NCBI RefSeq assembly: GCF_029633965.1
Contig: NZ_CP091277.1
Location: 803,940 to 867,939, forward strand
From: Methanogenium sp. S4BF
GTDB taxonomy: Archaea > Halobacteriota > Methanomicrobia > Methanomicrobiales > Methanomicrobiaceae
Length of the DNA: 64,000 nt
Direction: 5' to 3'
The stretch's first letter is position 1. Every line of letters starts with the position of its first letter. The notes under the pieces were generated by a model. The model worked only from the letters and a program-made list of their open reading frames with translations. It searched no databases and was not told where the DNA came from. The position numbers were made by a program, and so were the translations under genes. Shown here piece by piece: positions 44,837 to 54,290 of this stretch.

Positions 44837-46288
44837 ATGCCCTCTTCTGGCACCCAGACTTTCACAAAAGATGTCATGAAACTTGTAACCGGCACCACCT
44901 TTGCCCAGGTCATCACCATTTTAGCTTCACCACTCCTTACTCGTCTTTACGGCCCTGAGGCCTTCGGACTCGTTGCTATCTTCACCTCGATTACGAGCAT
45001 CATCGGGGTTATCGCCTGCATGCGGTACGAACTTGCGATCATGCTCCCAAAAGACGACCGCGAAGCCGCAAATGTGCTGTGCCTTTGTCTCCTCTGTGCA
45101 GTAATGGTCAGCCTGCTTACGATACCGTTTATTTATTTTGGGGGAGATGTTCTTCTCTCTCTGCTCAAAGCACCCAATCTTGCACCGTATCTAATCCTAA
45201 TCCCACTGATTGTTTTTATCGGCGGTGTCTTTCTTGCGCTGAACTACTGGAATTCACGTACCAAACTTTTCGGACGTCTTTCGATTGCTCAGGTCATCAG
45301 TTCTCTCTCGGGAACAGGCACAAAGGTGGGGGCCGGTTTAGCCGGGTTTGCATCAGGGGGGAGCCTCATTGCCGGAAACCTGGTAGGGTCGTCTGTCTCC
45401 ACCATGGTGCTTGGCTGGCAAATCTGGCGCGATGATCATGTCCTTTTGCGTGAAAGCACCTCCTTGGAAGAAATGCTGGCAGCATTGAAGCGGTACAAAA
45501 AGTTCCCCCTCATCGAAAGTGGTTCAGCCCTTCTGAACACCATTTCATGGCAGCTGCCGGCGTTTCTTCTGGCGACTTTTTTCTCCCCGGTTATCGTAGG
45601 ATACTATTCTCTGGGCTTCATCATGCTTCAGCTGCCTATGAGTCTTATTGGCGGTGCAATAGCACAGGTCTTTTATCAGCGGGCATCAGAAGCAGATCGT
45701 GACGGCAATCTTGCAGCGCTGGCTGAAAATGTATTTAATGTGCTGCTGACCCTGAGTATGTTTTCCATGCTCCTGCTTGCTGTTGTTGGCAAGGATCTTT
45801 TTCTCGTGGTCTTTGGAGACGCATGGGGCGAGGCCGGGGTATATGCACAAATTCTCAGCATTTGGGGGATATTCTGGTTTATATCTTCGCCGCTCAGTAC
45901 GATTATCGCTGTGCGGGAGAAACTCACCCTCGGCCTCAATATAACGATACTCAATTTCGTTACCCGATTATTGTCTCTGGTCATCGGCGGCATAATGGGG
46001 AATGTACTGGTTGCAATCACATTGTTTTCAGTATCAGGCATTTTTACCTATGGCATTGCCTGTATTATATTCCTGAAAATGGTTGGCATACCCGTTTTGA
46101 AGACGCTCAGGATAATTGCCAGTCACATCCGGTTGCCTCTGCTCTTCCTGACTCCGCTCCTTGCAATCAAGTATTTTGCACTATCTCCATATATCGTGGT
46201 TATTTCTGCAGCACTCATTTTCGTTGGCTATTACCTCTATGTTTATTTCAGGGATTCTCAGCTGCGCATCATTGTTGGAAATTTATAA
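44837..46288 (+). CDS. Wzx-type polysaccharide flippase
   Basis: The 483-residue protein has about 12-14 membrane helices and opens with TKDVMKLVTGTTFAQVITILASPLLTRLYGPEAFG, cut here into two known pieces of the MATE/MVF polysaccharide-synthesis family start. Such proteins move lipid-linked oligosaccharides from the cytoplasmic to the outer membrane face. RGDREAANVL-like and MRYELAIMLPKDD loops are also typical of the Wzx group. GC content is higher than in its neighbours, hinting at a separate origin. It sits in the middle of the glycan island, as expected. Confidence 0.88.
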   Translation: MPSSGTQTFTKDVMKLVTGTTFAQVITILASPLLTRLYGPEAFGLVAIFTSITSIIGVIACMRYELAIMLPKDDREAANVLCLCLLCAVMVSLLTIPFIYFGGDVLLSLLKAPNLAPYLILIPLIVFIGGVFLALNYWNSRTKLFGRLSIAQVISSLSGTGTKVGAGLAGFASGGSLIAGNLVGSSVSTMVLGWQIWRDDHVLLRESTSLEEMLAALKRYKKFPLIESGSALLNTISWQLPAFLLATFFSPVIVGYYSLGFIMLQLPMSLIGGAIAQVFYQRASEADRDGNLAALAENVFNVLLTLSMFSMLLLAVVGKDLFLVVFGDAWGEAGVYAQILSIWGIFWFISSPLSTIIAVREKLTLGLNITILNFVTRLLSLVIGGIMGNVLVAITLFSVSGIFTYGIACIIFLKMVGIPVLKTLRIIASHIRLPLLFLTPLLAIKYFALSPYIVVISAALIFVGYYLYVYFRDSQLRIIVGNL

Positions 46289-47236
46289 TGTAAGAGGGGC
46301 ACAGATATAATCCAAATATGAAAATCCTGGATTCTTTGCCGGATTCTTTCATCGGCGATTTACCCTTCTTTTTTCTCATGGCCAATAAAGACTATTATTT
46401 ACCCTGATTCCTTCGAAGACAGGCGCAGAAATACCATGAGACACCCGATACGGGCCACCAAGGCCCGTCTCAGGGATAGAGCTAAGTGTTGGAGCCGTAT
46501 GAAGCAAAGATTTCAGGTACTGTTCTGAGGAAGACCGAAAGGGAATTCTCTGCCCTTCCCCGACGTGGGCGGGATATGGGAGGACCCCTGACCTGAACGA
46601 TTGCTGACACCTCTTAAGTGAAACAAAGGAAGTATACTTCGAAACAGGGTAAAGAGCCGGTTATATTTCGTTGTGGCGTTTCCGGGGAGAAACACCAGTC
46701 ACCTTCTCATTCATCATGCATATGCCATGCGTAAGCATACTGCGGTGAATATCGAAAGGTATGTGTTTCCTCAAGGGGGTGATGACAACAACTCCATGCG
46801 ATTCAACCCGGCACAGTCTGAAGGATAATGCTCAATCCACCGCGAAAGATATTTTGATCTATTCTGGTATGTTATGGTCTGTTTATGCCCATTCAACAAT
46901 GAACGATGAGTTCTCAAACATTTCGGTTCAGGATATGATGCCAACGCCGAATGACAGAACACTTTTTTTGCAGATGTCCCGGAAATGAATCGAAGATAAA
47001 AACGAAATGAATCCTTAAAACAACAGGAACGGTTTAACCATTTGGCGGCAGGGAGAATACCATTATGAAGAATTACCGGTTGTAACGGAAATTTGTCGAA
47101 ATTTTCTTATACTATAAGTCCCTAAAGCGGGATATTATCATACAAAATCGCATATCCAAAAAAATCAATTGACGATTATGTCATAAACCATAATATATTG
47201 AGAAATCACGTATTGAACCGGCGTTTATTGATTGAC
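46289..47236. other. Long gap with gene debris
   Basis: No intact gene is present. A group II intron 3' end is listed separately. Another piece near 46738-46830 reads HTAVNIERYVFPQGGDDN and ends in a stop after FNPAQSEG, and looks like the tail of a lost gene, but I do not recognise it. Right of that the DNA becomes very AT-rich up to the next glycosyltransferase. Confidence 0.45.
46470..46564 (+). ncRNA. Group II intron 3' end remnant (domain V)
   Basis: Bases 46492-46525 are exactly 34 long and have the shape of group II intron domain V. The strand GAGCCGTAT, with the catalytic AGC triad, pairs with GGTACTGTTC apart from one mismatch (C opposite T, where functional introns have C-G). A hairpin closing GAA/TTC follows. 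After it, TGAGGAAGACC to CCTTCCCCGAC (46526-46564) could be domain VI. No reverse transcriptase gene is upstream, so this is a fragment. The family is well known in Methanosarcina. Confidence 0.55.
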
Positions 47237-48379
47237 ATGTATAAAAACTTACTGTGCATCGGGGATATTAATGGTCCATACCGTAGCCCCATCATTATGA
47301 CAAAATTGATGGATTATGACCCAAATAAAGAGCTAAATGTAATTCTTATATCAAAAGCATATCCATTCAGTCACAATCATAGAAATATATGTGCCAGAAT
47401 TTTCATAGTATTTATTAGCGAATTATATTACTGGATTGAACTTTTGCAGAAACTTCCGTTTTCCGATGCAGTTTACATGATGCCCATGAACCACAGATAT
47501 TTTTTGCCACTCTATTTTCTCAATATCTTTTTCAGAAAACCAATTCTCTCCGACCTGTATATCTCAATTTATACTACCAGTCTCGATCGGGGCGTCAATG
47601 AACATAGTGTAATAGAGAGAACATTAAATTCCCCCGCTTATTTAAAAATGCTGGATCGGCTCATTATCGAGAAATCCAGATTGGTGACACACCCTACAAA
47701 AAGTGAATTGGTACATATTTCTGAGATGGTTGGAGCAAAACTTGGAAATAATTATGCAATATTGCCATTGGCCGTGGAAAGAAGAAAATATGCAAATCCA
47801 ATTCAATCGGATATCTTTAGAATTTGTTGGTGGGGAACCTGGATCCCGCTTCATGGAATTGAAAATATATTAGAATCAGTTAAAATAACTGCTCAAAAAA
47901 ATTCTCGTATTCACCTGGATTTATTAGGGACTGATTCACCGGAAGCAGAGAATTATAAAGGGATCATTGAAACCTTATCGATCCAGGAATTTGTTACCAT
48001 TTATACGGATAAAAATTTCACGAATGGTTTACTTGAAGAACATCTAGTCAGCCATTGTGACCTTGCATTGGGTAATTTTGGTAGTTCTGAAAAGTCCAAA
48101 AATGTCTTTACCAATAAAATAATTGATGCTATGGCAATGGGAATCCCCGTATTTACAATGAATAATCCGGTTTTAAATGAATTTTTTGACATAGATAACG
48201 ATGTATTTGTCTCTTCAAATGATCCTGCCGATATGGCTCAGGAATTAATTCAAATTATGAATAATCCTTCCGAACGCGAAAGGCGAGCTTGTAACGGGCA
48301 TAATCGCTACATACAGGATTTTACTCCTGAAAAATACTATGATGACTTTATTTCATTGATCCATGGGATAATGAAATAA
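47237..48379 (+). CDS. GT4-like glycosyltransferase
   Basis: The product (380 residues) is AT-rich in coding. The C-terminal half has GT-B features: FRICWWGTWIPLHGIENIL, IHLDLLGTDSPEAENYKG, then TNKIIDAMAMGIPVFTMNNP, the donor-binding region. The N terminus, YKNLLCIGDINGPYRSP, fits the first strand. A GTP- or UDP-sugar donor is unknown. In-frame starts begin at 47198 but ATG 47237 directly precedes the strand. The gene is isolated by long gaps on both sides. Confidence 0.78.
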   Translation: MYKNLLCIGDINGPYRSPIIMTKLMDYDPNKELNVILISKAYPFSHNHRNICARIFIVFISELYYWIELLQKLPFSDAVYMMPMNHRYFLPLYFLNIFFRKPILSDLYISIYTTSLDRGVNEHSVIERTLNSPAYLKMLDRLIIEKSRLVTHPTKSELVHISEMVGAKLGNNYAILPLAVERRKYANPIQSDIFRICWWGTWIPLHGIENILESVKITAQKNSRIHLDLLGTDSPEAENYKGIIETLSIQEFVTIYTDKNFTNGLLEEHLVSHCDLALGNFGSSEKSKNVFTNKIIDAMAMGIPVFTMNNPVLNEFFDIDNDVFVSSNDPADMAQELIQIMNNPSERERRACNGHNRYIQDFTPEKYYDDFISLIHGIMK

Positions 48380-49072
48380 CATGAATAATTATGATTTTGA
48401 TTTCAAAACTCCCACAGCCAATTTGTTCGGCACCTGTTTATCCTCCGTTAAATTGTTGCAGCCTTTTTTCCACCCTTAATGAATACATATGGGAGCTGCC
48501 GAATCACCGGGGGTTCAATCCTGAGCGGGGAGATGAGAGTATGAAACAATTCACCCAGATTAAGGGATTTTTGCGTGAGAACAGGAATAGCAGCATAAAA
48601 TGTGATTTCACCATAACAGATCTTTCCATGTATAGGAGCTATCAACAAATAGGACCACAAAAATCAGTATTTCAACCATTCTTCCGGATATAAGGTGCAA
48701 AATCAGAATTATCAGGCGTGTGGCAGACCAAGAAACCATTTTTTACTGATCTCTCTGATGCCCAAAAACATCTGAGTCGTTCTGCAGTTCAGAGATTTCT
48801 CACGGAGGGAAATGAACCGGGGAGACATGACGAGATCAATTCATATTACCGGTAAAAGAATGGATACAGAATACCATTTCAGCTTATCAGCAACAATTCC
48901 GATTAAATAGCTTCACTATAGTGATATGAATAATGGTGCAGATGCAGGAAATAAATTGGGAAAAATAATCAGGGAAGTGCCTGAGTATACGCTCAATGTA
49001 GTAACCGGTAAAGTCATGCGTATCAGGGATAAGAATACCGTTTCTTCATCCGGATGGTATAACTCAATACAT
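48380..49072. other. Long gap with possible ORF tail
   Basis: No intact gene. Around 48722-48855 a frame reads QTKKPFFTDLSDAQKHLS, then SAVQRFLTEGNEPG, and stops after EINSYYR. Its texture is protein-like and it may be the end of a decayed transposase or other gene, which I cannot identify. The other open frames are short and conflict with each other. Confidence 0.35.
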
Positions 49073-49522
49073 TTAGCTATTCCTGATATTCCAGTCATAC
49101 CCAATCTCTTCATTAAAGGGATCGAGGCGCTCAATCTCGTCAGGATCATGGGGAATTGATGCACAGTTGGCCACGATTGCCTTTGTGTCACCGATTGCCT
49201 TGAATCCGTTCACCACGTGAGGCGGTACCTTTGCAAGTACATAATTCTCCTCCCCCATGAAAATTTCCTGAATTTCTCCGCGAGTCGGTGAATGCTCCCG
49301 TCCGTCATAGAGCACCAATTTAATATTTCCATAAATTACTGCATAATTCAGTTCCATCTTTTTATGGACATGCCACCCTTTTATCGCATTTGGATAGATT
49401 ACAGAGAAGTAAATCTCGCCGAATCCGCTGAAATATGGATCCGTTGACTTCATCAGATGTCTGATGTAGCCACGCTCATCGAGAATAGTTTTCAAGGGAA
49501 TTATGTGTACACCTTCAATCAT
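49073..49522 (-). CDS. RmlC-like cupin sugar epimerase
   Basis: The product (149 residues) is a cupin of the dTDP-4-dehydrorhamnose 3,5-epimerase group: IEGVHIIPLKTILDERGYI, then FSVIYPNAIKGWHVHKKME with the conserved His, NIKLVLYDGRE and VPPHVVNGFKAIGD. These enzymes epimerise carbon 3 and/or 5 of a 4-keto-6-deoxysugar. With rfbF, rfbG and rfbH upstream on the same strand it could act as the C5 epimerase of CDP-ascarylose synthesis. A TATA-like TATATTTATATT about 30 bases before ATG 49522 suggests a separate leaderless transcript. Confidence 0.78.
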   Translation of the reverse strand: MIEGVHIIPLKTILDERGYIRHLMKSTDPYFSGFGEIYFSVIYPNAIKGWHVHKKMELNYAVIYGNIKLVLYDGREHSPTRGEIQEIFMGEENYVLAKVPPHVVNGFKAIGDTKAIVANCASIPHDPDEIERLDPFNEEIGYDWNIRNS

Positions 49523-49767
49523 CGAGCAATCATGACCGCACCACAATATAAATATATCTGCAACTCGAAACGCACGGGATCTTAAAAATGAATTACAGAA
49601 TTATCAGCCGGGATATTCTGAAAGAGAAACTCACACCGGGCAGATCGAACAGTATGCCTTCCGTTTCCCCTCCCCCTATCCTGAAGGGATGAAACACGGG
49701 GAGGCGGCGACATCAGTTCATGAACTATCATCATCCCGACCGGAGCAGATGTTTCTGCACTATTTTA

Positions 49768-51105
49768 TTACTCATATTTTTTTACAAACTCCCGTATTTT
49801 TTTTACCACGTATTGTAATGCTTCAGGCCTCATACCCGGATAAACCCCAATCCAGAAACTGTCATTCATTATCTTATCCGTATTTGGCAGACCACCAATT
49901 ACCCGGTAATGAAGGTCTTTACCTATCGTGTCAAATGCAGGTTGGCGAAGGATATTTCCGGCAAACAGGTTCCGGGTTTGGATATGATGAGATTCCAGAT
50001 ACTCAACGAGATCATTTCGAGTGAATTTCAGCCCATTTTTAAGCGTTATCATAAAGCCAAACCAACTCGGCTCACTTTTTGGTCCAGCTTTGGGAAGGAT
50101 AAAATAATGATCCAGATCACGTAAACCACTGTATAGTGCAGCAAAATTCTCTTTTCGTTTCTCTGTAAAGCCGGGTAATTTTTCCAGCTGAGCGAGCCCA
50201 ACTGCCGCCTGCATGTCTGAGACTTTAAGGTTAAACCCAAAATGGCTATACACATATTTGTGATCATAGCCCCAGGGCAACGTTCCAAACTGTTGAGAAA
50301 ATCGTGCATTGCAGGTATTGTCCATACCACTCTCACAGTAACAGTCACGCCCCCAGTCTCTCATGCTCAGCATAATCTTTTTGAGCAGGGGGTTATTGGT
50401 ATACACTGCCCCCCCTTCTCCCATTGTCATGTGATGAGGAGGATAGAAACTGCTCGTACCGATATCACCCCAGACACCCGTGAATGTACCATCGTATTTT
50501 GATCCCAGTGAATCACAATTGTCCTCGATAAACCATAGGTTGTGCTCATCACAAAAATCTTTAATGACATCCAGATTAACGGGGTTGCCAAGCGTGTGGG
50601 CCACCATAACCGCTTTCGTCAAAGGGCTTAGCGCTTTATCGAGTTGCGCCGTATCGATATTAAAAGTCTCAAGTTCCACATCCACAAAAACCGGGATGGC
50701 TCCGTATTGTATTATAGGAGATACGGTAGTCGGGAATCCGGCTGCTACCGTTATAACTTCATCACCTCTTTTTATCTGTCGCTCTTTCAACAGCGGAGAG
50801 GTCAGCGTAAAAAATGCAAGAAGATTTGCTGAGCTACCACTATTTACAAGGAATGCCCAGCGGACACCCAGATATTGGGCAAATCGGGTTTCGAATTCTT
50901 TTGAGTATGTTCCATAGGTGAGCCAAAAATCCAATGAACTATCGACAAGGTTTATCATTTCTTTTTCATCAAAGACACGCCCTGCATAATTAATTCGGCT
51001 TGTATCTTCGATGAAAGGAGCACAAAAGGCGGGTTGATGAACTTCAGCATAATATTCTTTTACTTTTTCAAAAATCTCTTTTTTAATCTGTTCTTTTCTC
51101 TCCAT
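49768..51105 (-). CDS. rfbH: CDP-4-keto-6-deoxyglucose 3-dehydrase (RfbH/E1)
   Basis: The 445-residue protein is an aspartate-aminotransferase-fold enzyme in which the usual PLP-binding lysine is replaced: FYPPHHMTMGEGG gives histidine, as in E1. The [2Fe-2S] ligand spacing C-X57-C-X-C-X7-C is exact, from DNC to CYC and NTC. RfbH uses PMP and electrons from a reductase to remove the C3 hydroxyl of CDP-4-keto-6-deoxyglucose, forming 3,6-dideoxyhexoses. The reductase RfbI/E3 is not in the window. The gene follows rfbG by five bases. Complete. Confidence 0.93.
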   Translation of the reverse strand: MERKEQIKKEIFEKVKEYYAEVHQPAFCAPFIEDTSRINYAGRVFDEKEMINLVDSSLDFWLTYGTYSKEFETRFAQYLGVRWAFLVNSGSSANLLAFFTLTSPLLKERQIKRGDEVITVAAGFPTTVSPIIQYGAIPVFVDVELETFNIDTAQLDKALSPLTKAVMVAHTLGNPVNLDVIKDFCDEHNLWFIEDNCDSLGSKYDGTFTGVWGDIGTSSFYPPHHMTMGEGGAVYTNNPLLKKIMLSMRDWGRDCYCESGMDNTCNARFSQQFGTLPWGYDHKYVYSHFGFNLKVSDMQAAVGLAQLEKLPGFTEKRKENFAALYSGLRDLDHYFILPKAGPKSEPSWFGFMITLKNGLKFTRNDLVEYLESHHIQTRNLFAGNILRQPAFDTIGKDLHYRVIGGLPNTDKIMNDSFWIGVYPGMRPEALQYVVKKIREFVKKYE

Positions 51106-51110
51106 TCAAA

Positions 51111-52205
51111 TCACCCTGCCCACTCAATTTTTTTCTCTTTTGCGTCATGTATGTATGATTCGAGATTCTCCTGTGTCTCGATTATACCATTCTCATAATA
51201 GCTTTTGTACCAGTTCACGGTTTTTTCAAACGTCGTCGTGCTATCCCACACACTCCTCCAGTTGAGTTTTATTTGAGATTTCGAGCAGTCCAGCCTGAGA
51301 AGATTTGCCTCATGAAGCTGCTCTGTTGCGGGACTTATTTCAAAACTAACGTCATTCCAGTATTTTTTTACATTTTCTACAACTTCCTTAACGGACATAC
51401 TTTTCCCGTCACCGGGGCCAAAATTCCACCTGTCTGCAAACTCTGTCTTTTCCTCCAGTAACTTTTGTCCAATCTGCAGATATCCACTCAGAGGTTCCAG
51501 CACATGCTGCCAGGGTCTGGTTGCATTTGGATTTCTGATATGAATTAATTTATTTTGAGAAACAGAAAGCATGATGTCTGTCATTAATCGGTCTTTTGCC
51601 CAGTCACCACCACCGATAACATTTCCTGCGATACAACTTGCCAAAAGGGTAGTATGAACATTTTTATAATCCTTAAGATTAAAGAAGGAGTTTCTATAAC
51701 TGCTGGTTAATAATTCTGCACACGCCTTACTGGAACTATAAGGGTCATAACCACCCATGGGATCATTTTCTCTATAGCCCCAGACCCACTCCTTATTTTC
51801 ATAGCATTTGTCGCTGGTCACATTGACTATTGCCCTGACGTTATGCTTTCTGCACGCTTCAAAAACCTGAAGGGTCCCTATAACATTTGTCTCGTACGTT
51901 TCTACCGGTTTCTCGTATGAAAGTCTGACAATCGGTTGGGCAGCGAGATGAAAGACAATTTCCGGTTGGTATTTACGAAAGGCAGAGTCAAGGTTTTTGT
52001 CATCCCGGATATCTCCGGTAACTGATTCAATAGCCAAGTGGAGCAGGTCGAAATGATTGGGATTTGTTGGAGCGGAAAGTGAGTAGCCCACCACATCTGC
52101 TCCCAGTTGATTGAGCCAAAAAACTAACCAGGAGCCTTTGAATCCGGTATGACCGGTGACTAATACCGTCTTATTTTTGAAAATGCCACCAAAAAGAGTC
52201 TCCAT
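51111..52205 (-). CDS. rfbG: CDP-glucose 4,6-dehydratase
   Basis: The product (364 residues) is an extended short-chain dehydrogenase. The NAD site is VLVTGHTGFKGSWLVFWLN, and catalytic YSSSK lies in GGYDPYSSSKACAELL. GHTGFKGSWL and PWQHVLEPLSGYL are characteristic of RfbG. It converts CDP-glucose to CDP-4-keto-6-deoxyglucose. The ATG overlaps the rfbF stop (TAATG), which fixes the start; a TTG at 52220 is less likely. It is between rfbF and rfbH, in pathway order. Confidence 0.94.
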   Translation of the reverse strand: METLFGGIFKNKTVLVTGHTGFKGSWLVFWLNQLGADVVGYSLSAPTNPNHFDLLHLAIESVTGDIRDDKNLDSAFRKYQPEIVFHLAAQPIVRLSYEKPVETYETNVIGTLQVFEACRKHNVRAIVNVTSDKCYENKEWVWGYRENDPMGGYDPYSSSKACAELLTSSYRNSFFNLKDYKNVHTTLLASCIAGNVIGGGDWAKDRLMTDIMLSVSQNKLIHIRNPNATRPWQHVLEPLSGYLQIGQKLLEEKTEFADRWNFGPGDGKSMSVKEVVENVKKYWNDVSFEISPATEQLHEANLLRLDCSKSQIKLNWRSVWDSTTTFEKTVNWYKSYYENGIIETQENLESYIHDAKEKKIEWAG

Positions 52206-52978
52206 TACCAGACTCTCCAAGGGGCTTTATTGGTTTCCCACAGATCCTGGAGTAAGAATTTATCCCTGAGAGTGTCCATAGGTTTCCAAAATCCTTCGTG
52301 CATATAGGTATTTATCTCACCATCTTTTGCAAGATTTTTCAACGGATCCTGCTCAAATATGGTATCATCACCTTCAATGTAATCGAACACTTCTGGTTCG
52401 CACACAAAGAAACCTGCATTGATCCAATTGTTACCATCCCCTTTTATCTTCTCCACAAAATTTACGACTTTAGTACCATTTTCAATTTTCAGAACCCCAA
52501 ATCTTCCATCCGGCTGGACAGATGTTATTGTCATGGCTTTGCCATGTGATTTGTGAAACTCCAATAATTTGCATATATTTATATCAGCCACCCCATCGCC
52601 ATACGTAACCATAAACGGCTCATCCCCGATTATCTCCTGAGCTCGCTTGATTCTGCCACCTGTCATGCTATTCAGCCCGGTATCAATAAGGGTGACTTTC
52701 CATGGTTCACTGGAATTGGAATGCACCTGCATCTGGCCGGTCTTTACATCAATTGTCAAATTACTCTGGTGAAGAAAATAATTAGCAAAATATTCTTTAA
52801 TCTGGTACCCTTTATACCCAAGTAATATAACGAAATCATTGAAACCGTAATAGGAATAAATTTTCATAATGTGCCATATAATGGGCATTCCCCCAATTTC
52901 CACCATCGGTTTTGGCCGGACTTCTGTCTCTTCACTCAGTCTCGTGCCATAACCCCCGGCAAGCAGCAAAACTTTCAT
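52205..52978 (-). CDS. rfbF: Glucose-1-phosphate cytidylyltransferase
   Basis: The 257-residue nucleotidyltransferase starts MKVLLLAGGYGTRLSEETEV and continues RPKPMVEIGGMPIIWHIM, the RfbF signature. Later ITSVQPDGRFGVLKIENG and NAGFFVCEPEVFDYIEGDD are typical. It makes CDP-glucose from CTP and glucose 1-phosphate, the entry to CDP-dideoxysugars. It is first in the operon rfbF-rfbG-rfbH. Complete. Confidence 0.95.
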   Translation of the reverse strand: MKVLLLAGGYGTRLSEETEVRPKPMVEIGGMPIIWHIMKIYSYYGFNDFVILLGYKGYQIKEYFANYFLHQSNLTIDVKTGQMQVHSNSSEPWKVTLIDTGLNSMTGGRIKRAQEIIGDEPFMVTYGDGVADINICKLLEFHKSHGKAMTITSVQPDGRFGVLKIENGTKVVNFVEKIKGDGNNWINAGFFVCEPEVFDYIEGDDTIFEQDPLKNLAKDGEINTYMHEGFWKPMDTLRDKFLLQDLWETNKAPWRVW

Positions 52979-53035
52979 TTAGCCATTTCTCCTTTTTACC
53001 GTAAAATCAATTTTCAGTAGTCATCCACTCATTGT

Positions 53036-53400
53036 CAATCGAATTTTTTCAATAAATCGTTCCCGAATGGCATACTCTCTTGCCTCTTCCAATTCCCCAT
53101 TCCGAACCCCCACTCAATCCATGCATCAGGATCCACCACATCCCGACCATCCATAATAATGGGCGGTCACAACTGCAGAGTTTTTTGAACGGTTCGGGCA
53201 CAAGACCCATGTAATCCTTGTGCCCTTCAGGAATTTTCTCACCAGATTTGACGTTCCGGTCCTGTAGCCTGAACTCTTTGAAAGACACCGGAATTTAGTA
53301 TGCACTTTCAAATTCCGGTGCACTCTCAAACGAGCACAGCTTTGGGAATCCTCAGATAGCCCATGCTAATGACGCCGCCTTTCTTAATTCATTCCCCCCC
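53036..53400 (-). pseudogene. Nucleotide-sugar dehydrogenase, internally deleted remnant
   Basis: On the minus strand, near 53395-53330, the frame reads GGVISMGYLRIPKAVLV, like the N-terminal NAD-binding loop of UDP-sugar dehydrogenases (GVIGMGYVGIP). Right after it come pieces of the C terminus in other frames: EGHKDYMGLVPEPFKKL, then PIIMDGRDVVDPDAW and WGFGMGNWKRQESMPFG, to a stop at 53036. The whole middle, including the catalytic cysteine region, is gone. The parent enzyme would oxidise UDP-GlcNAc/ManNAc or UDP-glucose to a uronic acid. Confidence 0.7.
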
Positions 53401-54290
53401 TTTCAAAGATGTGCTGAAGTTTTTTGTCAGCGTTTGGGTCTCCTTTATCATAGTTTACATATATATAGGTTTTTACGACAGGTGCCAACCATTTTCCTAT
53501 CGTAACCTACGGTGAATAAAGAACGATCTCAGCCCGCCTCAAACATCCATAATCTCCGGTTTATTGACGGCACCCTATTAGATCAAAGAAATACACCGTT
53601 ACCTCTGGATTGAATACACATCACGGATTCTGAATTTGTCCGTCCTGAATAGTGCCAAACCACCTGGTAAGCGTATAATGCCTCCAGAGAAGATCTGGCA
53701 TCATCTGAACACCGGCATCGATACTCTTCTTCTTTCCCGGGTATCCCGCGTCGAATACGGGGAGACTGCATAATCTGCCTGATTCTGATTCTGTTTGGCG
53801 AGGAAACAGATGGATCTGCCCCTCTCATGATAGTTGCTCTTCATCATGGCAAATAAGATGGACATTCCCCGCATCATATGTGTTCCAGATAATGGTATGA
53901 AATACAAATCAAACGCGTTACTGAAGATTATATGGTACGATCCAGAGAGCCGGTATGTTTCTCAGACGTAGCATCACCGGGAACCGATGAAACGCCATGC
54001 CGGAAAGGTCACCAGTATATCCCGGTTGCCCGGATACGGATTTTCGGTATGCAACTTAGCCCCCCTGATGTTTCCCGGGATGCTTCACCCTGTACATTTC
54101 TACCAAATCGGAAGTGAATCGAATAGGTAGATAAAATTCGTGAATAAAATGCACGTTTTATCATCAGAATATCATTTTTTTCTGAAAGGTAAAGCAAAAT
54201 GAGGAGAATTCATGGGGTGTTTTCCAAATACATGCACCTTTCAAATTTTATTCCGCCGCAATCGGGTGAATCTGAGTGAGAGCGGCACAC
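53401..54290. other. Gap without recognised gene
   Basis: Many stop codons break every frame and the longest (about 80 codons) matches no family. The stretch is moderately AT-rich and may be remains of older genes, since a dehydrogenase wreck lies directly beside it. I see no repeats worth listing. Confidence 0.45.
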
